This document shows positions 28,833-40,903 of a stretch of DNA of 64,000 nucleotides, piece after piece. A program made the translations under genes and the position numbers. This stretch comes from Proluteimonas flavola (lineage in GTDB: Bacteria > Pseudomonadota > Gammaproteobacteria > Xanthomonadales > Xanthomonadaceae): contig NZ_JAIWPU010000020.1 of the NCBI RefSeq assembly GCF_021191705.1, positions 41,263-105,262 on the forward strand, given 5' to 3'. Under the pieces are notes generated by a model. The model was not told the origin of the DNA, made no database searches, and saw only the letters and a program-made list of their open reading frames with translations. The first letter of the stretch is position 1. Every line of letters starts with the position of its first letter.

Positions 28833-29153
28833 TTACTTGCTGCCACCGGCGATGCCGGTGATCTCGATTTCGGTGTAATGCTGACGGTGTCCCTGCTGCT
28901 TCATGTGGTGCTTGCGGCGGCGGAACTTGATGATGCGGATCTTGTCGGCGCGGCCGTGCGACTTGATCGTCGCGGCAACCGTCGCGCCCTTCAGCGCGTC
29001 GCCCAGCTTCACGCCATCGCTGTCGCCGAGCAGCAGGATGTTGTCGAACTTGATCTCGCTACCCACATCGCCTTCGAGCTTCTCGACGCGAAGGGTCTCA
29101 CCTGCCATCACGCGGTACTGCTTGCCGCCCGTGACGAGGACTGCATAACTCAT
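28833..29153 (-). CDS. rplU: 50S ribosomal protein L21
   Basis: 106 residues opening [19 protein letters not shown], with the C-terminal signature [21 protein letters not shown]21 binds 23S rRNA near L20. First gene of rplU-rpmA; the promoter should lie between here and the G/C tract at 29262. Confidence 0.97.
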   Translation of the reverse strand: MSYAVLVTGGKQYRVMAGETLRVEKLEGDVGSEIKFDNILLLGDSDGVKLGDALKGATVAATIKSHGRADKIRIIKFRRRKHHMKQQGHRQHYTEIEITGIAGGSK

Positions 29154-29261
29154 GACCAGACTTCCTCTGTAGTTATTGTGGTCTCACTGCCGCCATCGAG
29201 GGCGGACAGGAGCGGGATTTTAATGGGATCAGTGACTTGCGGTCAAGTCGACCCCAGACCG

Positions 29262-29349
<88 letters not shown>

Positions 29350-29539
29350 GCGGCGCTTCACTGAATCGTGGCCATTCGCAGATCCTGCGACGGCACCTGC
29401 GCAGACTGGTCCAACCGGAGTTTGCCCCCATCTGTCGGGCTCGGTAGTCTGATCGATTGCCCCGTTCCGCGCGCACCCCCATGTGCCGCGGTGCGGGTCC
29501 GGACCGTCCTCCCCCGCTCCACAACTGGATTCCAAGCCG

Positions 29540-32556
<3,017 letters not shown>

Positions 32557-32560
<4 letters not shown>

Positions 32561-32967
32561 GTGAATCGCAAGTGTTGATCCGGATGCCGATCGAGTTGCG
32601 CTGGCGCGATCTCGATGCGTTCAACCACGTCAACAATTCCAACTTCATGACCTACCTCGAAGAGGCGCGCATCCGCTGGTTCGACACGGTGGGCGAGCCC
32701 TGGGTCACCGACGAGACCGCGCCGCTGCTCGCCGCGGTGCAGATGAACTACAGAGTGCCGATTCCGTATCCGTCGAAGATCGTCGTCGAGCTGCTGGCCG
32801 ATCGTCTGGGAAATTCCAGCGTGACGATCGGCCACCGCATCGTGTCCGACGACGGCGCCACCCTGCATGCCGACGGCCACGTGGTGATGGTGTGGATCGA
32901 TCGCGCGACCGGGCGTCCGGTCGCACTGCCGGAATCGGTGCGCGCGAAGGCGCAGTCGGCTGCGTAG
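32557..32967 (+). CDS. Acyl-CoA thioesterase (hotdog fold)
   Basis: 136 residues with the 4HBT signature [20 protein letters not shown], including the catalytic Asp, and a hotdog beta-sheet VGEPWV...[15 protein letters not shown] pattern. The family hydrolyses acyl-CoA or acyl-ACP thioesters in the cytoplasm; the substrate cannot be told. ATG overlaps the uvrA stop (ATGA), so the gene is translationally coupled to uvrA. A REP-like inverted repeat follows the stop. Confidence 0.88.
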
Positions 32968-32970
32968 AAC

Positions 32971-33037
32971 CCGTGGGAGCGACCCTGGTCGCGATTCAAG
33001 TGATGCCGGAATCGCCACCAGGGTCGTTCCCACCCGG
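32971..33037. repeat. GTGGGAGC-type inverted repeat
   Basis: CCGTGGGAGCGACCCTGG (32971-32988) and the inverted CCAGGGTCGTTCCCACCCGG segment (about 33018-33037) form a long hairpin between the thioesterase and the crotonase gene. This is an intact member of the family that flanks the G/C tracts. Confidence 0.8.
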
Positions 33038-33081
33038 CCTCCGCGGGCTAACATTCGGCTCCACGCACAGGGAGCCGCGCG

Positions 33082-33840
33082 ATGACCCCAATGATCGAAG
33101 TCCAGGACCACGGCCCGATCCGCGAACTGAAGCTCGCACGGCCGCCGGCGAACGCACTCGACCCGGCGCTGTGCCTCGCGCTGCGCGATGCGATCGACAC
33201 CGCAGCGGCGGATGGTATCGGCGGCGTCGTGCTCTCCGGTGGCCCGAAAGTGTTTTCCGGCGGTCTCGACGTGCCGCACCTGCTGTCGCTGCCCGACACC
33301 GCGTCGCTGCGCGATGCATGGGACGCGTTCTTCGTCGGCGCGCGAGCCCTCGCAGGCGCCCCCATGCCGGTCGTCGCCGCACTCGCAGGCCACGCACCGG
33401 CCGGCGGCTGCGTGCTGGCGCTGTGTTGCGATTACCGGGTCATGGCTTCGGGCGCATATCGCATCGGCCTCAACGAAACCCAGGTCGGACTGGTTGCGCC
33501 GGACGGCATCCAGCGCCTGATGCGCCGCACGATCGGTGCACGCCAGGCCGAACGGCTGCTGGTCGGTGGTCTGCTGGTCGATGCGGACGAGGCGCTGCGC
33601 CTGGGCCTGGTCGATGAGCTCGCCGGCATCGACGAAGTGCCGCTGCGCGCGCGCGTCTGGCTCGAATCCCTGCTCGCCCTGCCCCGCGCGCCGATGCTGG
33701 AAACCCGCGCGATCGCGCGGGCGGATCTGGTCGAGGCGCTGTTGGAGGAGAACATCGAACTGGATCGCTTCGTCGATGCGTGGAATGCGCCGGATACGCA
33801 GGCGGGGTTGCGGGCGCTGGTGGCGCGGTTGGGGCGTTGA
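33082..33840 (+). CDS. Enoyl-CoA hydratase/isomerase family protein
   Basis: 252 residues with a crotonase fold: SGGPKVFSGGLDV forms the first oxyanion-hole strand, HAPAGGCVLALCCDYRVM the second, then GLNETQVGLVAPDGIQRLM. The first catalytic glutamate of hydratases (GGxE) is replaced (GGCV), while the second, in LNETQVGL, is kept. One-Glu crotonases are usually delta3-delta2 isomerases, so isomerase is more likely than hydratase. ATG 33082 has GGGAGC upstream. The stop is followed by 263 bp without a gene. Confidence 0.85.
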   Translation: MTPMIEVQDHGPIRELKLARPPANALDPALCLALRDAIDTAAADGIGGVVLSGGPKVFSGGLDVPHLLSLPDTASLRDAWDAFFVGARALAGAPMPVVAALAGHAPAGGCVLALCCDYRVMASGAYRIGLNETQVGLVAPDGIQRLMRRTIGARQAERLLVGGLLVDADEALRLGLVDELAGIDEVPLRARVWLESLLALPRAPMLETRAIARADLVEALLEENIELDRFVDAWNAPDTQAGLRALVARLGR

Positions 33841-34103
33841 GCCCACGTCGCTCTGCAGCCTGCGCTGCGAAAGTCAAAATGGGCCCCAGCTTCCGCTGGG
33901 GCGACGGCATCTGGTTCGCGCCCACAAGCGCATGCCAATCAATCGCCTCGGAGAGGCGCCCGTAACCGTCATCACAGCGGCTTTCAACAGACGTTTGTCG
34001 TCACGCTGGGATCCAATCCGATCTGTTGGCGATAGTGGCCGGTCGTCTCGAACCGTCTGACGAACGCCCTCGATCAAAGCCAGTCCTCGCCTGCGAGTCG
34101 CGC

Positions 34104-34970
34104 TCAAGCCCCGATCGCAACCTCACGGCCAGGATCATCCACCCACCCGCTCCACGACGGCGCATACAACTTCGCGCCATCGCGGCCCGCATGCGCCATC
34201 GCCAAAAGGTGATGGCACGCGGTCACGCCCGAGCCGCACATCACCGCCACGTCGCTCGGCCCACGGCCGTCAAGCAGAACGTCGAATTCCGACGCGAGCA
34301 CACCGGCAGCCTTGAACCGCCCCGCATCGAGATTGTCGGCATACGGCCGGTTGCGCGCGCCCGGTACATGACCGGCGCGTGGGTCCAGCGGTTCGAATTC
34401 GCCGCGGAAGCGCGCGCTCGCGCGAGCATCGAGCAGCAGGCCGCCGGCATCGAGATGGCGCTGCACGGCGTCGGCATCACGCAGCAGCCGTGCTTCGTCG
34501 AAGGCGCCAGCCGCCTGCGGCGCAGCTCCAAGATACGGCACCGTCGTTTCGACCGGCAGTTCAAGCGCGCGCCACGCCGCCCAGCCACCGTCGAGGACGG
34601 CGACATCCCGATACCCGAAGCTGCGCAGCAGCCACCACAAGCGCGCGGCGAATGCGCCGTCACTGTCGTCGTAGGCGACGACCTGCATGCCCGGCGCGAT
34701 ACCGAGGCGCGACAGCGCCGCGGCGAACGCGTCGGCAGCCGGCCAGGGATGACGACCGAGGCCCGGGCCTTTGCGACCCGAGAGATCGCGTTCGAGATGT
34801 GCGTAGACCGCACCCGGGATGCGGCCTTCGCGCCATGCCGATTCCCCGGCACCCTCCGACGCGCCGGCCACCGCCAGCGTGAAACGGCAATCGACGATGC
34901 ACAGGCCGGGCGCGTCGAGCGATTCGGCCAGCGTCGCCGCGTCGACCAGCGTGGTCCAGCGCGCGCTCAC
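34104..34970 (-). CDS. sseA: 3-mercaptopyruvate sulfurtransferase
   Basis: 288 residues, two rhodanese domains. The inactive N-terminal domain contains CIVDCRFTLA and IPGAVYAHLERDLSG; the active C-terminal domain has LLLDARASARFRGE and the loop CGSGVTAC with the nucleophilic Cys. CGSGVTA is the SseA/mercaptopyruvate type rather than thiosulfate rhodanese. GTG at 34970 overlaps the stop of the NUDIX gene by four bases, so DUF1289, NUDIX and sseA form one coupled operon. Confidence 0.92.
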   Translation of the reverse strand: MSARWTTLVDAATLAESLDAPGLCIVDCRFTLAVAGASEGAGESAWREGRIPGAVYAHLERDLSGRKGPGLGRHPWPAADAFAAALSRLGIAPGMQVVAYDDSDGAFAARLWWLLRSFGYRDVAVLDGGWAAWRALELPVETTVPYLGAAPQAAGAFDEARLLRDADAVQRHLDAGGLLLDARASARFRGEFEPLDPRAGHVPGARNRPYADNLDAGRFKAAGVLASEFDVLLDGRGPSDVAVMCGSGVTACHHLLAMAHAGRDGAKLYAPSWSGWVDDPGREVAIGA

Positions 34971-35605
34971 GCGCGCTCCAGACGATCGCGCAGGTTGAGC
35001 AGGATCGACGCCGTCGCGCCCCAGATGCGATGTGTGGGCGCGGCAGCGAGGGTTTCGTACTCGAGCACGTGACGCATGCGGCCGCGGAATTCGATGTCGA
35101 CGCGGCGCAGGCTGTCGGGCGCCATCAGGAATGCCAGCGGCGCCTCGAACACCTCGGCCACCTCGCCGGGTTCGGGCACCGGTTCGAAACGCGGATCGAG
35201 CAGCGCGACGACCGGTGTGACGCGGTAACCGGTGATCGTCGCCAGCGGATCGAGATAGCCCAGAGGCCGCACCTGCGATGCGATGAGTCCGATCTCCTCG
35301 CAGGCTTCCCGCAGCGCCGCCTGCAGCGGCCCGCCATCGCCGGGCTCCTCGCGCCCACCCGGAAAGCTGACCTGTCCCGCGTGGTGGCGCAGCGTATCGG
35401 TACGGCGCGTGAGCATCGCCTGCAGGCCATCGGCACGGCGTACCAGGCCGACCAGCACCGCGGCCTCGCGCAGCACGACGGTGCCATCCAGCAGACCGTC
35501 GAGTTCGCCCACGTTCCAGCCACGCGCCGGTGGCGGCGCATCCAGCGGATGCAGTGCACGCGCGAGGCTGCCGGTATCGAAACCGGTGTCGAACGTGGGG
35601 CTCAT
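34967..35605 (-). CDS. NUDIX CoA pyrophosphatase-like hydrolase
   Basis: 212 residues. LTRRTDTLRHHAGQVSFPGG precedes the Nudix box GGREEPGDGG...REACEEIGL; the former is the UPF0035/CoAse motif, pointing to CoA or acyl-CoA diphosphatase activity. ATG at 35605 overlaps the DUF1289 stop by four bases. The upstream in-frame extension does not resemble the family. Confidence 0.92.
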   Translation of the reverse strand: MSPTFDTGFDTGSLARALHPLDAPPPARGWNVGELDGLLDGTVVLREAAVLVGLVRRADGLQAMLTRRTDTLRHHAGQVSFPGGREEPGDGGPLQAALREACEEIGLIASQVRPLGYLDPLATITGYRVTPVVALLDPRFEPVPEPGEVAEVFEAPLAFLMAPDSLRRVDIEFRGRMRHVLEYETLAAAPTHRIWGATASILLNLRDRLERA

Positions 35606-35787
35606 CCGCGCGCGACCTCGCGCGCCGGCAGTTCGACATCCATCAGCCACTGGCGCTGCGCGTCGCTCATCTGCAACCAGCCGCCGATCTCCGCCAGGCT
35701 GCGCAGGCAGCCGTGACAGATGCCGTGTTCGTCGAGGGTGCAGACGCCGGTGCAGGGCGTGAGCACGGCGCGGGGGCGTTCGTCCAT
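35602..35787 (-). CDS. DUF1289 small cysteine protein
   Basis: 61 residues with the DUF1289 pattern PCTGVCTLDEHGICHGCLR, a four-cysteine motif likely to bind metal or an iron-sulfur cluster, followed by the EIGGWLQMSDAQR helix. Function is unknown. It is the first gene of the DUF1289-NUDIX-sseA group. Confidence 0.9.
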   Translation of the reverse strand: MDERPRAVLTPCTGVCTLDEHGICHGCLRSLAEIGGWLQMSDAQRQWLMDVELPAREVARG

Positions 35788-35929
35788 GCGGTGATTCTAC
35801 CGGCGCCTGTCGCTGGCGCCGAGTGTGCAGCACGGCAAGGCCGCGTCGCCTGCACATGCATGGATGCCACCGACGACGACGACGACGTGCAATGCACGTC
35901 GGCGTCGGCAACACGTCTTGCTGTGCGGA

Positions 35930-36622
35930 TCAGCGGGTGCTGAGCAGCTTCACCATCACGCCGACCGGCTGGCGTGCGATTTCCTGCGTGCCTTCACCGG
36001 TGACGAACTTGCCCGGCGGGAACACCACTTCGTACACCGCGTTGAGCGGCATCAGCGGCAACACTTCGCGCAGACCGGCGATCGGGGCTTCCGACACGCG
36101 GAACGGCGCGCTCCTGTCCTCCTGGCTCAGACCGATGCCGGCCGGCACGATCAGGGCCTGATAGGCAACTTCGACGGTGCTGCTGGCCGTCGGCCTGGCA
36201 CCTTCGCCCGCTTCGACGACGCGATACATCACGCCGCTCGGCAGCGAGACCACGCCTTCGCGCGCCTTGTACTCGTTGATGAACGTGGTGGCCTGACCCT
36301 CGTTCTGGGTCAGCGCCGCGCGACGCTCCGCGACGATCTTCGCCTGCATGCGCTGCTGGAACGCGTTGTAGGCCGTGCCCATCTGCTCGGGCGTGTAGGT
36401 CGGGTCCTTGCGCCCGTGACCGTCCTGCAGGCCCTTGATGATCGTATTGACGTCGACCGATTCACCGGTCTCGGCCAGGCGGTTGCCCAGATCGAAACCC
36501 AAGGCGTAGCTCAGCGTGGTCCTGTCGTTCGCGTTGGCTGCGGGGGCTGCCGCCTGCTGCGCGAACGCCGCGCCGCTGAACGTGATGGCCGCGACCGCGG
36601 CCGCAATAAAACGCAACTTCAT
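35930..36622 (-). CDS. FKBP-type peptidyl-prolyl isomerase-like periplasmic protein
   Basis: 230 residues. A signal peptide MKLRFIAAAVAAITFSGAAFA is followed by an FKBP N-terminal dimerisation helix domain (YALGFDLGNRL...; about 35-115) and a C-terminal FKBP-like domain starting VSLPSGVMYRVVEAGEG. The C-terminal domain lacks several aromatic residues of active FKBPs, so isomerase activity is doubtful. ATG at 36622 was chosen rather than 36637 because it starts the signal peptide directly. Confidence 0.85.
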   Translation of the reverse strand: MKLRFIAAAVAAITFSGAAFAQQAAAPAANANDRTTLSYALGFDLGNRLAETGESVDVNTIIKGLQDGHGRKDPTYTPEQMGTAYNAFQQRMQAKIVAERRAALTQNEGQATTFINEYKAREGVVSLPSGVMYRVVEAGEGARPTASSTVEVAYQALIVPAGIGLSQEDRSAPFRVSEAPIAGLREVLPLMPLNAVYEVVFPPGKFVTGEGTQEIARQPVGVMVKLLSTR

Positions 36623-36804
36623 TCCGTGGATCTCCACTAGGTCGGATTTCGATATCGCCTGTCGCGCGAAGGGGCGGTCGAACCGCCCCCTATGGACGCG
36701 CTAGGATAACGGTCGAAGGGCTTAACCGCCACTGACGACCCCCAACTGGACCGCGGCCGCCCCGACAAGTTCCACGGGCGGCGCTTTTTGCGCCTGGAGT
36801 CTCC

Positions 36805-37587
36805 ATGTCCGAATCCCCGCTGCTGATCGAAGACCAGGGCGCCGTGCGCGTCGTCACCGTGAATCGCCCGGACAAGCTGAACGCGTTGAACTCGGCGACG
36901 CTGGATGCGCTGCACCGCGCATTCGACGAGGCCGCGGCAGACGATGCGGTGCGCGTTGTGGTGCTGACCGGTGCCGGTCCCAAGGCGTTCGTGGCCGGTG
37001 CGGACATCGCCGAGATGGCCGATCTGCGCCCCGTCGAAGGCCGCGATTTCGCGTTGCGCGGCCAGGCGATGATGCGCCGTGTCGAAACCCTGCCCAAGCC
37101 GGTGATCGCGATGGTCAACGGTTTCGCACTGGGCGGCGGGCTGGAACTGGCGATGTGCTGCCACCTGCGGATCGCCGCCGACACCGCCAAGGTCGGCCAG
37201 CCGGAAGTGAATCTCGGCCTGATTCCCGGCTTCGGCGGCACCCAGCGCCTGCTGCGTCTGGCGGGCCGCGCGGCCACGCTGGAGCTGTGCCTGACCGGCG
37301 CGCCGGTCGATGCCGAGCGTGCGCTCGCACTGGGCATCGTCAACCGCGTCGCGCCGGCCGCCGAACTGCAGGCGCAGACGATGGCGCTGGCCGAACAACT
37401 GGCGAACGCCGCCCCGCTCGCATTGCGCGGCGTGCTCGACTGCATCAATACCGGTGGCGAAAGTGCGATCGGCGAAGGGCTCGCGTTCGAAGCGGCGCAG
37501 TTCGGCCTGATGTTCGCCACCGAGGACATGCGCGAAGGCACCCGCGCCTTCCTCGAACGCCGCAAACCCGAGTTCAGGAACCGCTGA
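36805..37587 (+). CDS. Enoyl-CoA hydratase
   Basis: 260 residues. The crotonase motifs are complete: GPKAFVAGADIAEMA, then FALGGGLELAMCCHLRI (first catalytic Glu) and GQPEVNLGLIPGFGGTQRL (second Glu). It should hydrate short- to medium-chain enoyl-CoA in beta-oxidation. GGAG precedes the ATG closely. Compare the one-Glu paralogue at 33082. The following short gene starts 14 bp after its stop. Confidence 0.93.
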   Translation: MSESPLLIEDQGAVRVVTVNRPDKLNALNSATLDALHRAFDEAAADDAVRVVVLTGAGPKAFVAGADIAEMADLRPVEGRDFALRGQAMMRRVETLPKPVIAMVNGFALGGGLELAMCCHLRIAADTAKVGQPEVNLGLIPGFGGTQRLLRLAGRAATLELCLTGAPVDAERALALGIVNRVAPAAELQAQTMALAEQLANAAPLALRGVLDCINTGGESAIGEGLAFEAAQFGLMFATEDMREGTRAFLERRKPEFRNR

Positions 37588-37601
37588 GTCGCACGCACGC
37601 C

Positions 37602-37991
37602 ATGCCGCACCGCCAGCCCGACGCCAGCGCCCCGCCCCCCGACACCCTCGAACGCCTCGTTGCGCTGCTGCGCGACGACGATGTTGATGCCGCGATCGAC
37701 GCCGGCCTGATGGACGCCTGGCCGGACGCCTGCGCCGACGTACTCGATGCCAATGGGCGCGCATTGCTGCTCGCGACGCGGTCGCGCCTGCGCACCGCGT
37801 GGGACGCCCGCGCCCGCTTCGAGGCACGCAATGCACGGCTCGCACGCCACGCCGAGGAACGCGAGGCCGCGCGACGTGTCCCCGCCCCGCTGCCGGCAGC
37901 CGAGGCGGCGCCGACGCGTCCCGCACTGCCATCGAACGCCGCGGCGATCCTCGCCCGCGCCAAGGCACGCGCGGCGGGCGGCACGCCATGA
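37602..37991 (+). CDS. Hypothetical protein upstream of nth
   Basis: 129 residues, not recognised. An acidic helical N-terminal half (LERLVALLRDDDVDAAID, DVLDANGRALLLATRSRL) is followed by an arginine/alanine-rich helix and a proline/alanine-rich tail. No signal peptide. Its stop overlaps the nth ATG (ATGA), and it starts 14 bp after the hydratase gene, so all three are probably cotranscribed. Confidence 0.7.
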   Translation: MPHRQPDASAPPPDTLERLVALLRDDDVDAAIDAGLMDAWPDACADVLDANGRALLLATRSRLRTAWDARARFEARNARLARHAEEREAARRVPAPLPAAEAAPTRPALPSNAAAILARAKARAAGGTP

Positions 37992-38680
37992 GCGCACCGC
38001 CGGACACCGCTGCACCGAAACGGCGCGGCCCGACGATGACGCGCGCGGAGATCCACGAGTTCCTCGCCCGCCTGCGCGAGATCGATCCCGAGCCGACGAC
38101 CGAACTCGAATACACGACGCCGTTCGAGCTGCTGGTCGCGGTGATCCTGTCGGCACAGGCGACGGATGTCGGCGTCAACAAGGCCACGCGCCGGTTGTAT
38201 CCGGTCGCGAACACGCCGCAGGCGATCCTCGATCTCGGCGAGGACGCGCTCAAGCGCCACATCGCGACGATCGGCCTGTTCAACGCGAAGGCGAAGAACG
38301 TCATCGCCGCCTGTCGCCTGCTTGTCGAACAGCACGGCGGCGTGGTGCCGAACGACCGCGCCGCGCTCGAAGCCTTGCCGGGCGTCGGCCGCAAGACCGC
38401 GAACGTCGTGCTCAATACGGTCTTCGGCGAACCGGCGATCGCCGTCGACACGCATATCTTCCGCGTGTCGAACCGTACGGGCCTCGCGCCGGGCAAGGAC
38501 GTGCGCGCGGTCGAGGACCGGCTGATGCGCGTGATTCCGGAAGAATTCCTGCTCGGCGCGCACCACTGGCTGATCCTGCACGGGCGTTACACCTGCAAGG
38601 CGCGCAAGCCCGAGTGCCCGACGTGCGTGGTGCGGGATCTGTGCCGGTTCAAGGACAAGACGGTTGGGGTTGGGAGCTGA
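37988..38680 (+). CDS. nth: Endonuclease III
   Basis: Nth is a bifunctional glycosylase/AP lyase of base-excision repair that removes oxidised pyrimidines. The 230-residue product has the helix-hairpin-helix LPGVGRKTANVV with catalytic Lys, catalytic Asp in IAVDTHIFRVSNR, and the iron-sulfur loop C-x6-C-x2-C-x5-C (CKARKPECPTCVVRDLC) at the C-terminus. Start ATG at 37988 has an 18-residue extension before TRAEIHEFL compared with E. coli. Confidence 0.96.
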   Translation: MSAPPDTAAPKRRGPTMTRAEIHEFLARLREIDPEPTTELEYTTPFELLVAVILSAQATDVGVNKATRRLYPVANTPQAILDLGEDALKRHIATIGLFNAKAKNVIAACRLLVEQHGGVVPNDRAALEALPGVGRKTANVVLNTVFGEPAIAVDTHIFRVSNRTGLAPGKDVRAVEDRLMRVIPEEFLLGAHHWLILHGRYTCKARKPECPTCVVRDLCRFKDKTVGVGS

Positions 38681-38740
38681 TCGCCACGCTCTGTGTTGCT
38701 CACGGAGTGGCGCAGCAGACGCTCGCGATTTTCTTTTCAC

Positions 38741-38977
38741 CGTCATTCCCGCGCAGGCGGGAATCCAGGGACTTTCCAACCCCGGCGCATGTGCTGCGAA
38801 CGCCCGTGACGCAGGGCGTGCGGGATTTCCGCTCTCACGCACGACTGTCTTGGAAGTTCACTCCGTCCCTCCCGAGGGAGCGGAAGTTCTCTTCTGCAGG
38901 CGAACGGCAGGCTCACACGGCCACACTCACGCAATCGGAGCGAAAGTCCCTGGATTCCCGCCTGCGCGGGAATGACG
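38741..38977. repeat. Large inverted repeat of CATTCCCGC-type elements
   Basis: Arms of 36 bp (38741-38776 and 38942-38977) are perfect inverted copies, separated by 165 bp. Each arm includes CGTCATTCCCGC and its own small stem, then CCAGGGACTTTC. The nth-M28 gap (38681-39043) otherwise shows nothing. Related elements occur at 46626 and 51742. Confidence 0.85.
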
Positions 38978-39043
38978 GATTCGAGAGTGGTTGCGACCGA
39001 TGGAGAAAGCGCGACGTCATATCCATCGCCGCGCTTCCTCGAT

Positions 39044-40675
39044 TCACTCGTCCCGTTCGGTGAACGGCTTCCGCGGCAACCGCTCATCCCGCATCGCCGC
39101 GTGATACGCGAACGAGGCGATGATCGCGGCGGCCTGCTTCAGGTCGTCCGGCACCACGTGATCAAAGGTGTCGAGATGCGTGTGGTGGACGTGGCTGAAG
39201 TAGTCCGCCGGATCCTGCACGAACTGGAAGCCCGGCAGGCCGACGCGGTCGAACGAGATGTGGTCGGTGCTGCCGGTGTTGCGTGTGGTCACGACGGTCG
39301 CGCCGAGATCGGCGAACGGTTCGAGCCACGCGCGGAACACCGGCACCGCGGCGTGGTTTTCCTGCGCGTAGATGCCGCGGATGCGGCCGGTGCCGTTGTC
39401 GAAGTTGAAGTAGGTCGAGAAGCGATCGAAGCCGGCGCGGCGCTGCAGCGGGCCGGTGCCGCGCTGGAAGGCGCGCGGCAATGCGATCTGCTCTGGATCG
39501 GTCGGCGCCGGCCAGTCGGCCAGGTGCTTCGCGACGTAGCCGGCCGAGCCGTGCAGGCCCTGCTCTTCCCCGCCCCACAGCGCGATGCGGATCGTGCGCT
39601 TGGGACGCGCGTCGATCGCCTTGAGGATGCGCATCGCCTCCATCATCACGACCACACCCGCGCCGTTGTCGGCCGCGCCGGTGCCGGTGTGCCAGGAGTC
39701 GAGATGCGCGCCGATGATCACCGTCTCGTTCGCCTTCGAGCTGCCGCGCAGTTCGGCGAAGGTATTGGTCGCCGGCAGATCGGCATCGCTGGTGAAGCGT
39801 GCCTGCACATCGACGCGCAGGCGCGGCGCCTGCTTGTTGTCGACGGCGCGTACCAGCTGGTTGTAGTGCTCGGCCGCGACGACGAGGTCCGGCACACCTT
39901 CCGGATCGCCGGCCTTGCGGCCGCCGCCGCCCATCACGCGGACGATGCCGTTGTCCCAGGAGCTGATCGACAGGGTCGCCAGCACGCCCTCCTCGGCGAA
40001 GAAGGTATTGAGCGCGCGGACCAGGGCCTGGCGCTTGCGGTACTCGTCGAGGCGCTTGTCCTGCGCTTCGGGATCGCGGTCCTGCGGCACCGGGAAGGTC
40101 TGCAGCTCGCCGAGGTCTTCTTCGGTGTGGCGGCGGAAGTCGGGCTTGTCGGCCGGCTTGTAGGCCCGTGCCTCGTCGAGCAGCACGATCTTGCCGGCGA
40201 GCTTGCCGCGCTGCTTTTCGATGTCCTCGATGGTCTTGAACGTCGCGCGCACCAGTTCGCCTTCGACCGGACCATCGGTGCCCGGCGTCCAGGCCTTGGG
40301 CAGCGCGTGGATCGGCAGTTCGCGCGGAGTGAGCAGTTCGACGCGCGAGGCGCGGAACTCCCAGCCGCGGCCGAAGGCCTCGTCGTAGATCTCGTCGCGC
40401 ACATGGGTCAACCCGTACCCGCTGAGCTTGCCGCGCGCCCACTCGCTCGACCGCACGTAGGCCGGCGAATTGGTCAGGCGCGGGCCGATGGTCTCGGTGA
40501 GTTCCTTGAGGTTGGCCGCGACCTGCGAGCGGTTGAAGGCTTCGTGGCGGATCTGGGCGACGACATCGAGATCGACCGGCTCGGCCGCCTGCGCGAAGGC
40601 CAGGCACGGCACGAGGGCGGCGGTGGCCAATGCCGCCTGCAGCAGGCGGATACGGTTGGATTGCGGCTTGCTCAC
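39044..40675 (-). CDS. M28-family zinc aminopeptidase, exported
   Basis: 543 residues. Sec signal peptide (KPQSNRIRLLQAALATAALVPCLAFA); PA-type insert in the middle; M28 core with IIGAHLDSWHTGTGAADNGAG (His and Asp zinc ligands), ALWGGEEQGLHGS (Glu-Glu pair), NFDNG and YFSHVHHTHLDTFDH (distal His). It should remove N-terminal amino acids in the periplasm or outside. GTG at 40675 is preceded by GGGGAG; the longer ATG frame at 40717 would put residues before the signal peptide. Confidence 0.93.
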   Translation of the reverse strand: MSKPQSNRIRLLQAALATAALVPCLAFAQAAEPVDLDVVAQIRHEAFNRSQVAANLKELTETIGPRLTNSPAYVRSSEWARGKLSGYGLTHVRDEIYDEAFGRGWEFRASRVELLTPRELPIHALPKAWTPGTDGPVEGELVRATFKTIEDIEKQRGKLAGKIVLLDEARAYKPADKPDFRRHTEEDLGELQTFPVPQDRDPEAQDKRLDEYRKRQALVRALNTFFAEEGVLATLSISSWDNGIVRVMGGGGRKAGDPEGVPDLVVAAEHYNQLVRAVDNKQAPRLRVDVQARFTSDADLPATNTFAELRGSSKANETVIIGAHLDSWHTGTGAADNGAGVVVMMEAMRILKAIDARPKRTIRIALWGGEEQGLHGSAGYVAKHLADWPAPTDPEQIALPRAFQRGTGPLQRRAGFDRFSTYFNFDNGTGRIRGIYAQENHAAVPVFRAWLEPFADLGATVVTTRNTGSTDHISFDRVGLPGFQFVQDPADYFSHVHHTHLDTFDHVVPDDLKQAAAIIASFAYHAAMRDERLPRKPFTERDE

Positions 40676-40903
40676 GGAACTCCCCGGAAAAATCGGAACG
40701 ATGGGCCCGCGATGCACGGCAGGCCGGTGTCGGCGCCGTCTCCCGCGGCGCGGCCGCCCATGCTACCCGGTGCGCGCACCGCGACGCGGCTGCATGACGG
40801 CACTTGACCGCGCGGACCCGGCATGTCCGCAGTCCATCGCCGCATGCAGGCCGGTGCCCCGGGATGCGACTATCGGCCGGTCCTCCGCAACCGGCGCACC
40901 CGC

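Noticed and set aside
34967..35914. Longer NUDIX frame starting at 35914
   Set aside because: Extension overlaps the DUF1289 gene in another frame and lacks family similarity; ATG at 35605 with ATGA overlap is better.
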